From contig DHFN01000184.1 in assembly GCA_002402275.1 (NCBI GenBank), positions 2,274-35,432 of the forward strand: DNA of 33,159 nucleotides, read 5' to 3'. The notes under the pieces are model-generated. The model was not told where the DNA came from, did not search any database, and saw only the letters and a list, made by a program, of their open reading frames with translations. Below, piece by piece: positions 14,273 through 23,303 of this stretch. Within the stretch, counting starts at the first letter, position 1. Each line of letters begins with the position of its first letter. This DNA is from Anaerolineales bacterium UBA4823. Its GTDB lineage: Bacteria > Chloroflexota > Anaerolineae > Anaerolineales > UBA4823. Both the position numbers and the translations under genes were made by a program.

Positions 14273-16516
14273 GTGAATATTAATTCACTTATTTCTTTAC
14301 TTCCAGAATATTATTCGCCGCTTGATAAAGAACTAATCCTAAAAGCTTATCATTTGGCGGAAGAAGCACATCACAACCAAACCAGAGCTTCTGGTGAGCC
14401 TTATATTAACCATTGCGTTGCGGTGGCAGCCATCTTATCGGAGATGAGAGTCCCACCTCAAGTTCTTGCTGCAGCATTACTACATGACACCGTCGAGGAT
14501 ACCCCGGTTACCCTCGATCAAATTCGCGAGCAATTCGGTCCACAAGTAGCATTGCTAGTAGATGGCGTTACAAAATTAACCAACCTTCCCCGAGTATCTC
14601 GGGCAGATCAGCAATCTGCAAAAATTGAAGAAGAAAAAGCGGTACGCGAAGAAGCAGAAAGACGAGGATTACCTGACCCCGAAAGCGTTTCTGACCAAAT
14701 CGTCCGTAGCCGAAAATATGATCTCGTTTCAGAAACATTACGAAAAACCTTTCTCGCCATGGGAGAGGATGTCAATGTCGTTTTAATCAAGCTAGCGGAT
14801 CGTTTACATAATATGCGGACATTAAGTTACATGCCCGAGCAAAAGCAGCGAAGGATCGCTCAAGAGACTTTGGATATCTTTGCTCCTTTAGCCAACCGTC
14901 TAGGTATATGGAATATTAAGTGGGAATTAGAGGACCTGAGCTTTCGTTATGTAAATCCCAAAAAATATAAGGAGATTGCAGATCTGCTTGCTGATCGTCG
15001 TCCTCAACGCGAAGCAGAAATGGAAGCGATCAAACTGAAGCTTTTGAATTACCTTAATGCAGTCGGGATAAATGCAGAGATCAGCGCGAGGCCTAAACAT
15101 ATTTACTCCATTTACACCAAAATGGTGCGGAAAGAAATACCCTTCGATTTAGTTTATGATGTACGTGGGGTTCGAATGATTGTAGAAGATATTCCTACTT
15201 GTTACGCAGCTTTAGGGGTAATTCATACCCATTGGCGTCCCATTCCAGGGGCATTCGATGATTATATTGCTTCTCCTAAAGATAATTTCTATCAATCACT
15301 TCATACCGCAGTGATTTTCGATGATGGGAAAACCTTGGAATTTCAAATTCGCACACCGGAAATGCATCACAACGCTGAGTATGGTATTGCTGCTCATTGG
15401 CGATACAAAGAAGGGGCCAATTACGATGAAGATTATGAACGCCGCATTCTTTGGCTTAGAACCCTCATGGATTGGCGGCAGGATGTAGCAGACGCAGGTG
15501 AGTTTGTAGACAGTATGAAAACAGATGTCTTCCAGGACCGTGTATTTGTATTCACCCCCAAGGGAGATATCATAGACTTACCCGCAGGATCAACGCCAAT
15601 CGATTTTGCCTACCAGGTTCATACTGATATTGGACATCGTTGCCGTGGAGCTAAGATCAACGGCAAATTGGTTACCCTGGATTATGAATTAAAAACCGGC
15701 GATCAAGTTGAAATTTTAACTGCAAAACGAGGTGGTCCAAGCCGGGATTGGTTGAATCCAAATTTAGGGCTAGTAAAAACCCAGAGAGCTCGTTCAAAAA
15801 TTCGTCAATGGTTCAAGAAGCAAGCTCGTGACCAAAATATTAGTCTAGGTAAAACAATTTTAGAAAAAGAACTGAATCGTTTAGGGCTTCTGGAGATTAA
15901 TTTAGAGCGTTTAGCGCATGAGTTCGATTTAAAGACCACAGATGACTTTTATGAAGCAATTGGGTGTGGTGATCTGGCATTAGGGAGAATCATCAATCAC
16001 CTCACATTAGGGGAAAAAGGAGCCACCACTGAGGGTTTACCAGTTTTTAAACAAAATGTTGAGAGTAGCCGTAGTGAAGAAAATGTAAGTGTCCTCGGTT
16101 TGAAGGGGCTGTTGACCAATATCGCTCGCTGCTGTAATCCTGCTCCTGGGGATGAAATCATCGGCTATATCACGAGGGGGCGCGGAGCAACCATTCATCG
16201 CCAAGATTGTCCCAACGTTTTGCGCATTCATGATCGGGAACGCCTAGTAAAGGTATCCTGGGGAGAACCGAAAAATACCTATCCAGTCCCAGTAAAAATT
16301 AAAGCTTACGATCGGAATGGACTCATGCGTGATATTTCTACGCTGATTGCTGACGAAGGAATTAATATGGCTTCAGTCTCCGTAGAAACTTCTCGAAACC
16401 TAGCAGTTTTCCACTTGACATTAGAAGTTCATGATATTACAGAATTAAGTCGTATTCTTGATCGCCTGGAAAATCTACCCAATGTGACCGAAGCGCTACG
16501 CGTTCGGCCTGGTTAA
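14273..16516 (+). CDS. rel: Bifunctional (p)ppGpp synthase/hydrolase (Rel/SpoT homologue)
   Basis: A 747-residue long Rel protein in the usual domain order. The HD hydrolase domain (1-200) has HNQTRASGEPYINH and an intact HDTVED at 71-76, followed by KLADRLHNMRTL. The synthetase domain (about 245-375) has RPKHIYSIYTKM and NFYQSLHTAV. TGS (about 420-480, VFVFTPKGDIIDLPAGSTPI), a conserved-cysteine region (ARCCNPAPGDEI) and a C-terminal ACT domain complete it. Both catalytic halves look intact, so it should make and destroy the alarmone. A charged stretch of about 40 residues near 105-150 (DQQSAKIEEEKAVREEAERR) enlarges the hydrolase domain compared with model Rel proteins. The start is GTG with a weak ribosome binding site; no other start fits the HD domain. 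Confidence 0.96.
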   Translation: MNINSLISLLPEYYSPLDKELILKAYHLAEEAHHNQTRASGEPYINHCVAVAAILSEMRVPPQVLAAALLHDTVEDTPVTLDQIREQFGPQVALLVDGVTKLTNLPRVSRADQQSAKIEEEKAVREEAERRGLPDPESVSDQIVRSRKYDLVSETLRKTFLAMGEDVNVVLIKLADRLHNMRTLSYMPEQKQRRIAQETLDIFAPLANRLGIWNIKWELEDLSFRYVNPKKYKEIADLLADRRPQREAEMEAIKLKLLNYLNAVGINAEISARPKHIYSIYTKMVRKEIPFDLVYDVRGVRMIVEDIPTCYAALGVIHTHWRPIPGAFDDYIASPKDNFYQSLHTAVIFDDGKTLEFQIRTPEMHHNAEYGIAAHWRYKEGANYDEDYERRILWLRTLMDWRQDVADAGEFVDSMKTDVFQDRVFVFTPKGDIIDLPAGSTPIDFAYQVHTDIGHRCRGAKINGKLVTLDYELKTGDQVEILTAKRGGPSRDWLNPNLGLVKTQRARSKIRQWFKKQARDQNISLGKTILEKELNRLGLLEINLERLAHEFDLKTTDDFYEAIGCGDLALGRIINHLTLGEKGATTEGLPVFKQNVESSRSEENVSVLGLKGLLTNIARCCNPAPGDEIIGYITRGRGATIHRQDCPNVLRIHDRERLVKVSWGEPKNTYPVPVKIKAYDRNGLMRDISTLIADEGINMASVSVETSRNLAVFHLTLEVHDITELSRILDRLENLPNVTEALRVRPG

Positions 16517-16540
16517 AAAATAATTCCTCGGATTATCTGC

Positions 16541-16568
16541 TTGCATTGACAAATAAGTCTGGTATAAT
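16541..16568 (+). promoter_or_regulatory. Extended -10 promoter of the acidic protein/PfkB genes
   Basis: TTGCAT (16541-16546), a 16-base spacer and TATAAT (16563-16568) preceded by TGG form an extended -10 promoter. A TTGACA also starts at 16545, but its spacing to TATAAT is too short. The expected leader is about 55 bases and contains a weak hairpin, CCAAT/ATTGG (16578-16596), before a T-rich stretch. GGAGG lies about 6 bases before the ATG at 16631. Confidence 0.65.
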
Positions 16569-16630
16569 TTCGCACCGCCAATCATGAGTAAATTGGTTTT
16601 GTTTAAATTTTAATCATATGGAGGAATTTT

Positions 16631-16864
16631 ATGCCGCGAATTCGTTGTCATTACATTGATTGTGTTTTATTAGATGATGGATATTGCGGTGCTGCAGCCA
16701 TTGAACTCGACCCAGACATGGGTTGTATGACCTATAAGCGGCCTGACGATTTAGATGTCGAAGAAGAATGGGAGGACGACGAAGAAGACATCGCTGACGA
16801 AGACGAATGGGATGAATTGGAGGACGAGGACGAGGACCTTTGGGTTAACGATGATGAATTTTAA
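16631..16864 (+). CDS. Small acidic protein with N-terminal four-cysteine, DUF1540-like motif
   Basis: A 77-residue protein with two halves. Residues 1-35 hold four cysteines spaced C6-x4-C11-x7-C19-x12-C32 (CHYIDCVLLDDGYC, then MGCMTY). This resembles the small DUF1540 metal-binding module. Residues 38-77 are almost entirely Asp and Glu with a few Trp (EEEWEDDEEDIADEDEWDEL). A strong ribosome binding site and promoter precede it and the PfkB gene follows after 2 bases, so it is certainly a gene. The cysteines suggest a bound metal such as zinc; the tail could bind cations or mimic nucleic acid. No function is known to me. Confidence 0.85.
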   Translation: MPRIRCHYIDCVLLDDGYCGAAAIELDPDMGCMTYKRPDDLDVEEEWEDDEEDIADEDEWDELEDEDEDLWVNDDEF

Positions 16865-16866
16865 TC

Positions 16867-17781
16867 ATGAATAAGGTGCTTGTCTTCGGGAATGTCACTT
16901 TAGATGTAATCTGTCAAACCATAGATGAAGTTCCACGTTACGAATCGATCTCATTTGATCAAGTTGCATTATCACCGGGTGGTTGCGCAAGCAATGTTGC
17001 AATTGGTTTGGGTGCATTAGGCATCCCAACTTTACTGGTCTGTAAAACCGGGGATGACCCCGCAGCAGATATCCTATTTAGTAAATGGCGAAAATTTCAC
17101 CTAGATGTAACCCAGGTCAAAAAAGAAACAGAACATCACACAGCAGTGAGTATTGGATTGGTGGATCATAATGCTCAACCGCGTTTTATTCATACTCCTG
17201 GTGCCAATGCAGCTTTGTCTTTTTCCGACTTAGATTTTAATATTTTTCGTCAGCATGATATTGGATTTTTTCATATCGGGGGTTTCTTTGTGCTGCCAGG
17301 ATTACTGGATGAGAAACTTCCTAACGCACTTTCCCAAATCCGTCAATTTGGTGTGGCGATTTCATTAGACGTGGTTAATACTCAGCGTTACTGGAAACCA
17401 GAGTTTTTATTTGCCAGCTTACCTCAAATTGATTATTTCCTGTGTAATCAAACAGAAGCTCAAAAATTAACTCATGAAGAAGATGTAAAAACAAGTGCTC
17501 AAATTTTCCGTAAAGCCGGTGCCTTAAATATTATTATCAAACTTGGTGGAAATGGATGTTATTTGGATAGCCCGGAGTTTAAAGGGATCATCCCCGCCTT
17601 AAAAGTCCCTGTAGTTGATACTACCGGAGCAGGAGATGCCTTTGCTGCTGGTTTATTAGCCAGTTTAGCTCAAGGAGAATCCCTTTATGAAGCATGTAAC
17701 CAAGCCAATCAAACTGGCGCGAGTATTGTCCAGCACCTCGGAGCCATAACTTATTGGGAAAATCAGGCAAGTAAAAAATGA
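16867..17781 (+). CDS. PfkB-family sugar/nucleoside kinase
   Basis: A 304-residue ribokinase-fold enzyme. The first PfkB signature is GGCASNVAIGLGALG (near residue 38). The second, DTTGAGDAFAAG, lies near residue 250 and carries the catalytic Asp in GAGD. It phosphorylates a sugar, sugar phosphate or nucleoside with ATP; the residues visible do not settle which. ATG starts 2 bases after the stop of the acidic protein gene, so both are probably made from one transcript. The end overlaps a tiny downstream reading frame as ATGA. Confidence 0.92.
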   Translation: MNKVLVFGNVTLDVICQTIDEVPRYESISFDQVALSPGGCASNVAIGLGALGIPTLLVCKTGDDPAADILFSKWRKFHLDVTQVKKETEHHTAVSIGLVDHNAQPRFIHTPGANAALSFSDLDFNIFRQHDIGFFHIGGFFVLPGLLDEKLPNALSQIRQFGVAISLDVVNTQRYWKPEFLFASLPQIDYFLCNQTEAQKLTHEEDVKTSAQIFRKAGALNIIIKLGGNGCYLDSPEFKGIIPALKVPVVDTTGAGDAFAAGLLASLAQGESLYEACNQANQTGASIVQHLGAITYWENQASKK

Positions 17782-17859
17782 AATGTAAAAATATAAATCG
17801 GGAATCATTCCTGCAATCCTTCAACAAGCATTCACTTTTACCACAGGTCGATAAATAAT

Positions 17860-18426
17860 TTGAAATATCTCAATCATTTTGATCTCATCGCACCTTATTA
17901 TGAGAAGATTATCCCATCAGCTAATATTGAAGAACTTATTCAAATCGGGAATTTTCCTATCGAGGGATTTGTATTGGACATCGGTGGAGGAACAGGTCGG
18001 ATAGCGAAGAAATTAACCAATGTTCAAAGTAATATCGTACTTCTTGATTCTAGTCACTCTATGTTGCAAGTGGCGAGAGTTGCAACAAGTATTTACCCCC
18101 TTTGTGGAACTGCGGAGCAACTTCCATTCCGGGAAAATTTTTTTGAACGGGTACTTATGATTGACTCAATCCATCATTTTACCAATCATAGGGTGGCAAT
18201 AAATGAATCTTGGCGAGTATTAAAACCAAATGGGTTATTGATTATTCAAGAACCAGATATTGAACAATGGGGAGGAAAAGCAATTGCTATTTTTGAGAAG
18301 GTGCTTCTCATGCGTAGCCATCTTATTTCTGCCGGCAAAATTGAAGAGCTGTTGAAGGATAAACGCCACACATCATCAGTGCATAAAAACCAACAGTCCT
18401 ATTGGATAGTAACTCAAAAGTTATAA
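17860..18426 (+). CDS. Class I SAM-dependent methyltransferase (UbiE/Methyltransf_11-like)
   Basis: A 188-residue protein with the opening FDLIAPYYEKI common in UbiE-like enzymes. The SAM-binding motif I is VLDIGGGTGRI (near residue 39), GTAEQLPFRENFFERV marks the acidic/post II region, and the WRVLKPNGLLIIQEPD block closes the fold. It is slightly short for the family. The start is a TTG with only a weak AGG upstream, and no ATG or GTG is available, so the start is uncertain. It lies 78 bases after the PfkB gene and converges on hypE with only 7 bases between stops. The substrate is unknown. Confidence 0.8.
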   Translation: MKYLNHFDLIAPYYEKIIPSANIEELIQIGNFPIEGFVLDIGGGTGRIAKKLTNVQSNIVLLDSSHSMLQVARVATSIYPLCGTAEQLPFRENFFERVLMIDSIHHFTNHRVAINESWRVLKPNGLLIIQEPDIEQWGGKAIAIFEKVLLMRSHLISAGKIEELLKDKRHTSSVHKNQQSYWIVTQKL

Positions 18427-18433
18427 AGTTGAA

Positions 18434-19531
18434 TTAACAAATACGCGGTAGCAATTCACCACTGAGCATTTCCAATAAGCGGGTGCTTCCCAAAATAGTC
18501 TTTAATAAAACCATGCCGGGGTTTTCGGCCGTAACCTTTCCAATGATCTGCGCGTTATTTCCATGAGGATCTTCGCGCAGAATTCCCAATACATTCTGAC
18601 ATTTCCGTTGATCCACAAAGAATAAGCATTTACCTTCATTAGCTACATAAAGTGGGTCAAACCCTAACATTTCACAAATAGATTGCACGCTTTCTGAAAT
18701 TGGGATGGTTTTTTCATCCAGCAAGATTCCCGTGTGGGATTGTTGGGCGATCTCGCTTAATGTGGTCGCTACACCGCCACGGGTAGGGTCACGCATGGCG
18801 TGGATCGCATTCCCGCCCTCCATGCAACCGGCATCTAACGCCTTCTGGATCATATCATTCAGCGGTGCCACATCGCTTACAATCTGAGATTCAAACCCTA
18901 ATTCGCCGCGCGCTTGAAGGACTGCTATTCCATGATCCCCAATCGATCCGGATAAGATAATCGCATCACCGGGTTTTACATATTGACCGCCGATCAGCAA
19001 TTCTTTTTTTCTAACACCAACCCCGCTCGTGGTAATGTAAATGCCATCACATTTCCCCTTTTCTACTACTTTTGTATCACCAGCAACCACTAAAACCTGC
19101 GCCTCCTGTGCCGTTGCTGACATTGTATCAATAATTTTTATTAATGTTTCAATCCGAAACCCCTCTTCAAGAATAAACCCAGCCATGATATGCTTGGGAA
19201 TTGCTCCCATCACTGCAATATCATTTACTGTACCACTTATCGCTAGTCTGCCTATATCCCCTCCTGGAAAGAATAAAGGGGAGACAACATGTGCATCAAC
19301 ACTAACCACAATCTCGTGATCAGGGTCTTGAATTGGAAGAACAGCACCATCATTCCCATCAAGGAAAGAATTGTTCAACCTACCCTGAAACACAGTGCGG
19401 ACGAGATCGTGAGTCATTTTCCCGCCACTACCATGACCGATTACAATCTGTTCGTGATGAGGTAGCGGGAGAGGGCAATATGCTCCTTGCATGGAAACTG
19501 GTTCTTGATCAGAAATAGATGATTGGTTCAA
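18434..19531 (-). CDS. hypE: [NiFe]-hydrogenase maturation protein HypE
   Basis: A 365-residue protein of the PurM/HypE fold that dehydrates its own C-terminal thiocarboxamide to thiocyanate, the source of the hydrogenase cyanide ligands. The decisive feature is the C-terminal PRIC, whose last cysteine is carbamoylated by HypF. Other family blocks are GHGSGGKMTHDLV, DGNDGAVLPI, VVAGDTKVVEKG, RDPTRGGVATTL and the HypE-typical LFFVD segment. The start is TTG with AGGA 8 bases upstream; ATG at codon 14 has no ribosome binding site. It is the last gene of the hyp operon, 21 bases after hypD. Confidence 0.97.
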   Translation of the reverse strand: MNQSSISDQEPVSMQGAYCPLPLPHHEQIVIGHGSGGKMTHDLVRTVFQGRLNNSFLDGNDGAVLPIQDPDHEIVVSVDAHVVSPLFFPGGDIGRLAISGTVNDIAVMGAIPKHIMAGFILEEGFRIETLIKIIDTMSATAQEAQVLVVAGDTKVVEKGKCDGIYITTSGVGVRKKELLIGGQYVKPGDAIILSGSIGDHGIAVLQARGELGFESQIVSDVAPLNDMIQKALDAGCMEGGNAIHAMRDPTRGGVATTLSEIAQQSHTGILLDEKTIPISESVQSICEMLGFDPLYVANEGKCLFFVDQRKCQNVLGILREDPHGNNAQIIGKVTAENPGMVLLKTILGSTRLLEMLSGELLPRIC

Positions 19532-19552
19532 AGTAATAATCCTAAAATCGAG

Positions 19553-20650
19553 TTAGCTTTGTTTAAACGAATATTGAAAATAGGCAGCACAAGCACCTTC
19601 CGAAGAGACCATCGTAGCACCTAATGGGTTTTCTGGTGTACAGACCGTCTCAAATGCTGAGCAATCAAAGGGCTTTTTTAATCCCTGTAAGATCTCACCA
19701 GCAATGCATAAGGGTGATTCCTGCGGTTCAATGGATTTGACATCAAAACGGTTTTCTGCATCATACTGTTCCCATTCTTGGCGTAATCTCCAACCACTCT
19801 CGGGGATGTTGCCAATCCCACGCCACTTTCGGTCACAAGTTTCAAATACTTTCCGGATGACTTTTTGAGCAGCAACATTTCCCTCCAGGGTGACAACCCT
19901 CGAGTAGGCATTTTCAACCTGATTTTCACCATTTTCCAATTGAACTACAGCTTTATAAACACCCTCTATAATATCCAAAGGTTCAAACCCCGTTACCACT
20001 ATTGGAATATGAAATTCCGCGCTAATCGGCGGATATTCCCAATAACCCATCACAGCACAGACATGCCCCGCCGCGAGAAAAGCCTGTACCCGATTGGATG
20101 GTGACCCTAAAATAGCCCTCATAGCTGGAGGAACACATACATGGGAAACCAGAATACTAAAATTTTTCAGCCCCAAAGTATCGGCTTGTAAAACCGACAT
20201 TGCATTGGCTGGGGCAGTTGTCTCAAAGCCAATAGCAAAAAATACAACCTCTTTCTCAGGGTTTTTAACCGCGATTTTCACCGCATCCAATGGGGAGTAA
20301 ACAACCCGAACATCCCCTCCGTTTGCGCGTACAGAAAATAAATCTTGCTTCGATCCTGGCACCCGTAACATATCTCCGTAAGAGGCGAAAATGACATTTG
20401 GGCTGGAAGCGATCTGGATTGCTTTATCTACTAATTCAAGGGAAGTGACACATACCGGGCAGCCTGGGCCATGGATAAATTCCACTTCTGGTGGCAGGAT
20501 TTGTTTCAATCCGTACTTCATGATTGCATGAGTTTGTCCACCACAAATTTCCATGATTGCCCAAGGGTGGGAAATGATTTTTCTGATTTCATTAACCCGG
20601 GACTGAATCAAACCAACATCGCGAAAGCTGCTTTTTAAATTTAGTTCCAT
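19553..20650 (-). CDS. hypD: [NiFe]-hydrogenase maturation protein HypD
   Basis: A 365-residue iron-sulfur protein that, with HypC, carries the Fe(CN)2CO unit during assembly of the [NiFe] site. Family motifs are all present: EICGGQTHAIMKYGL, FIHGPGCPVCVT, FFAIGFETTAPANAM and SHVCVPPAM. The Cys-containing region before the C-terminus (SPLCIAGEILQG and YDAENRFDV) is typical of the [4Fe-4S] site region. The order hypC then hypD fits their complex, with 24 bases between them. Confidence 0.97.
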   Translation of the reverse strand: MELNLKSSFRDVGLIQSRVNEIRKIISHPWAIMEICGGQTHAIMKYGLKQILPPEVEFIHGPGCPVCVTSLELVDKAIQIASSPNVIFASYGDMLRVPGSKQDLFSVRANGGDVRVVYSPLDAVKIAVKNPEKEVVFFAIGFETTAPANAMSVLQADTLGLKNFSILVSHVCVPPAMRAILGSPSNRVQAFLAAGHVCAVMGYWEYPPISAEFHIPIVVTGFEPLDIIEGVYKAVVQLENGENQVENAYSRVVTLEGNVAAQKVIRKVFETCDRKWRGIGNIPESGWRLRQEWEQYDAENRFDVKSIEPQESPLCIAGEILQGLKKPFDCSAFETVCTPENPLGATMVSSEGACAAYFQYSFKQS

Positions 20651-20674
20651 TTCTTTTAATTCCAGAATGAAGAT

Positions 20675-20932
20675 TTATTCGATCTTCTCTTGGGTTATCT
20701 CTTCACTCAGATCCGCAATTTGATTAAGCAATTGGAGAGTCTCAATCGCTTCTTCTTCACTGATAAGGTTCAACGCAAATCCAACATGGATAAGTGTGTA
20801 ATCGCCAATTTGTGCTTCCGGAACATATTCCAGACAAGCTTCACGAGTTACACCACCAAAATCAATCTTTCCCATTTTCAATCCGTTGTTTTCATAAATT
20901 TCGACAATTTTTCCTGGTACTCCTAAGCACAT
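20675..20932 (-). CDS. hypC: [NiFe]-hydrogenase maturation chaperone HypC
   Basis: An 85-residue chaperone with the N-terminal MCLGVPGKIVEI. Its Cys2, exposed after Met removal, binds the iron cofactor and contacts HypD and the hydrogenase large subunit. The frame also has an ATG two codons upstream (20938), but the GAGGAG touches that ATG directly and is 6 bases from the ATG at 20932, and conservation of Met-Cys also requires the latter. The FGGVTREACLEY and GDYTLIHVGFAL blocks complete the family pattern. Its ribosome binding site overlaps the hypF stop, so translation is probably coupled. Confidence 0.96.
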   Translation of the reverse strand: MCLGVPGKIVEIYENNGLKMGKIDFGGVTREACLEYVPEAQIGDYTLIHVGFALNLISEEEAIETLQLLNQIADLSEEITQEKIE

Positions 20933-20942
20933 ATTCATCTCC

Positions 20943-23300
20943 TCATAAAGACATCTGTTTACTTATAAAACCAGCGATCGCTGCCTGACCTAAAGAGATT
21001 CCACCGTCATTCGTAGGGACATTGTGATGGATAAGAACATTGAATCCTGCTTTCTTGAGCAAGGGGATCGTTTTGGATAGGAGAATGACATTTTGCCAAA
21101 CTCCACCGCTCAGGGCTACCGAATTAATTCCCCGTTCTGCCCGAATTTTGGAACAAACTTCCCTAGTCATCTCCGCAACCGTATTATGAAAACAGCCAGA
21201 GATCTGGTTGATTGGAACACCACCCCTCTGATAATCATCCAAAATTGCCAGAATCATTGGCAAAACATCAATTTCCAAACCAGAATACCCCGCCAAAATT
21301 TGAAAGGGATAACTTCGAGAAATCTGAGTATCCGCTAAGGCTTCAAATTCAATAGCTGCCTGAGCCTCATAATTAATCTTTTGACGAACATTTAATAGCG
21401 ACGCCACCAAGTCAAACAACCGTCCCATACTCGATGTTTGTATTATATTAATTTGATGATCTATCTGGGTTTTTAGGAGTTGTCTTTCCTCTGGGCAAAC
21501 AGCCAAACAACTTGGGATTTGTTCCGACCATTCTATCCCTTTGGAATACAGAAACGACAAAGCGATTCGAGCTGGAAAACGGATGGAACGGTCTCCTCCC
21601 AATAGAGGGAAATACTGTAGGTGAGCATAGCGCTCATAATTGGTGTAAGAGGCTATCAAAAATTCTCCGCCCCAAATAGCTCCATCGTCTCCGTAACCGG
21701 TTCCATCAAAAGAAACCCCGATAATTGGAGAATTGTCTATCCAGTGGTTTTCCGCTAGACAACTAGCGATGTGGGCATGATGATGCTGAACTGGAACGCT
21801 CATTAATCGTTCTTCTCCCGCTTGGTGTAAAGCATAACGAGTGGATAAATAATCTGGATGTTTATCATAAGCAATGATTTCTGGATTAATTCGGAAGAGC
21901 TTCTTATAATGATCGATTCCAGTAGTAAAGGATTGGAATGTCTCGTAATTTTCTAAATCCCCGATGTGATGGCTTAAAAAAGCATAATTCGAGCGGGTTA
22001 AACAAAACGTGTTTTTTAATTCCGCTCCGCAAGCTAGGATTTGAGGCAAATCCCATTCAAGTTGAATCGGGTTTGGAGCATAACCACGCGATCGTCGTGC
22101 AGGGTAAGGTTGTGGTTTTTCTTCAGGAAGATAGTAAAAACGGGTTACTGAATCATCACAACGAATATGAATGGGGCGGTTATGCATCAAGTAACTATCT
22201 GCTAATTCTGCTAATTGTTCATGAGCTAAGATATTATCCGTTGCAATCGGTTCTTCGGAGCGATTGCCACTAGTCATAACCAACACTTCTAAAGAATGGT
22301 TTGAGTAATTCTGCTTTTGATAATCATAAAAAAGCATATAATGTAACGGAGTATAAGGCAGCATTACCCCAATTGTAGATTGATATGGGGCAACTTGAGG
22401 AACAATCAAGGAATCTGGTCGTCGTTCTAAGATGACAATTGGTCGTTCTCGGGAGGTGAGCAATTCGATTTCTGCCTGACTGACAAGGCAATGCTTTTTT
22501 ACGGTTTCAAGGTCAGCCATCATTACTGCAAAAGGTTTATCTACCCGGCGCTTTCTTTCCCTTAAATTGGTCACTGCTTGTAGATTTAATGCATCACACG
22601 ATAGATGAAATCCCCCAATTCCTTTGATCGCCAGGATTTTTCCGTTTAGTAACTCAAATTGCGCAGCTTCTGCAACTTCTGCATCCGTTGCAGATAGGTC
22701 TAACGAACATGAATGATCTTGATTATCTAACCAAATATGAGGACCACAAATTGAGCAAGCAACCGGTTGAGCATGAAAACGCCGGTCTTCAGGGTTTTGA
22801 TATTCCTCTCGACAGGACTCACACATTGGAAAATCCACCATCGTGGTATTCGGACGATCATAAGGGATATCCTTGATAATCGTAAAACGGGGACCACAAT
22901 TAGTGCAGTTTATAAATGGGTAAAGATAACGCCGATCGGTAGGATCAAACAATTCTCTCAGGCAATCTTCACAAATGGATATATCGGGAGAAATGGGGAT
23001 AAAAGCTGTATCAATTTCTTGCGATTCAAGAATTTGGAAATCATTAAAGTGATCATATGAGATCAAATGACTGCTATATTCATCAATTCTGGCTAGGGGG
23101 GGGACTTGCAAAGGGATCTGTTTCTCAAAATTTTCTAAGTCTTCCTGAAAACCATTAACTGTAATATCAACACCCGCACTCGTATTCTTAACCCAGCCAG
23201 TCAAATGGTATTGCTTGGCTAACTTATAAATAAACGGACGAAAACCCACACCTTGTACAATCCCCCTAATATGAATAGCTCGCCCAATAATCTCGCTCAT
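20943..23300 (-). CDS. hypF: Carbamoyltransferase HypF
   Basis: A 785-residue four-part enzyme that moves carbamoyl from carbamoyl phosphate to the C-terminal Cys of HypE. The N-terminal acylphosphatase domain has RGIVQGVGFRPFIYKLA. Two zinc-finger units follow (CEDCLRELF with INCTNCGP, then CESCREEY with ACSICGP). A YrdC-like domain (KGIGGFHLSCDA, KRRVDKPFAVMM) comes next, and the Kae1-like C-terminal domain shows HHHAHIASCLAENH and VSFDGTGYGDDGAIWGGEF. All domains are intact and the length is usual for the family. It starts 3 bases after the hypB stop. Confidence 0.98.
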   Translation of the reverse strand: MSEIIGRAIHIRGIVQGVGFRPFIYKLAKQYHLTGWVKNTSAGVDITVNGFQEDLENFEKQIPLQVPPLARIDEYSSHLISYDHFNDFQILESQEIDTAFIPISPDISICEDCLRELFDPTDRRYLYPFINCTNCGPRFTIIKDIPYDRPNTTMVDFPMCESCREEYQNPEDRRFHAQPVACSICGPHIWLDNQDHSCSLDLSATDAEVAEAAQFELLNGKILAIKGIGGFHLSCDALNLQAVTNLRERKRRVDKPFAVMMADLETVKKHCLVSQAEIELLTSRERPIVILERRPDSLIVPQVAPYQSTIGVMLPYTPLHYMLFYDYQKQNYSNHSLEVLVMTSGNRSEEPIATDNILAHEQLAELADSYLMHNRPIHIRCDDSVTRFYYLPEEKPQPYPARRSRGYAPNPIQLEWDLPQILACGAELKNTFCLTRSNYAFLSHHIGDLENYETFQSFTTGIDHYKKLFRINPEIIAYDKHPDYLSTRYALHQAGEERLMSVPVQHHHAHIASCLAENHWIDNSPIIGVSFDGTGYGDDGAIWGGEFLIASYTNYERYAHLQYFPLLGGDRSIRFPARIALSFLYSKGIEWSEQIPSCLAVCPEERQLLKTQIDHQINIIQTSSMGRLFDLVASLLNVRQKINYEAQAAIEFEALADTQISRSYPFQILAGYSGLEIDVLPMILAILDDYQRGGVPINQISGCFHNTVAEMTREVCSKIRAERGINSVALSGGVWQNVILLSKTIPLLKKAGFNVLIHHNVPTNDGGISLGQAAIAGFISKQMSL

Positions 23301-23303
23301 CGT

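Noticed and set aside
21938..22273. Plus-strand 111-codon frame inside hypF
   Set aside because: Shadow of hypF, which has all its domains intact in the opposite strand.
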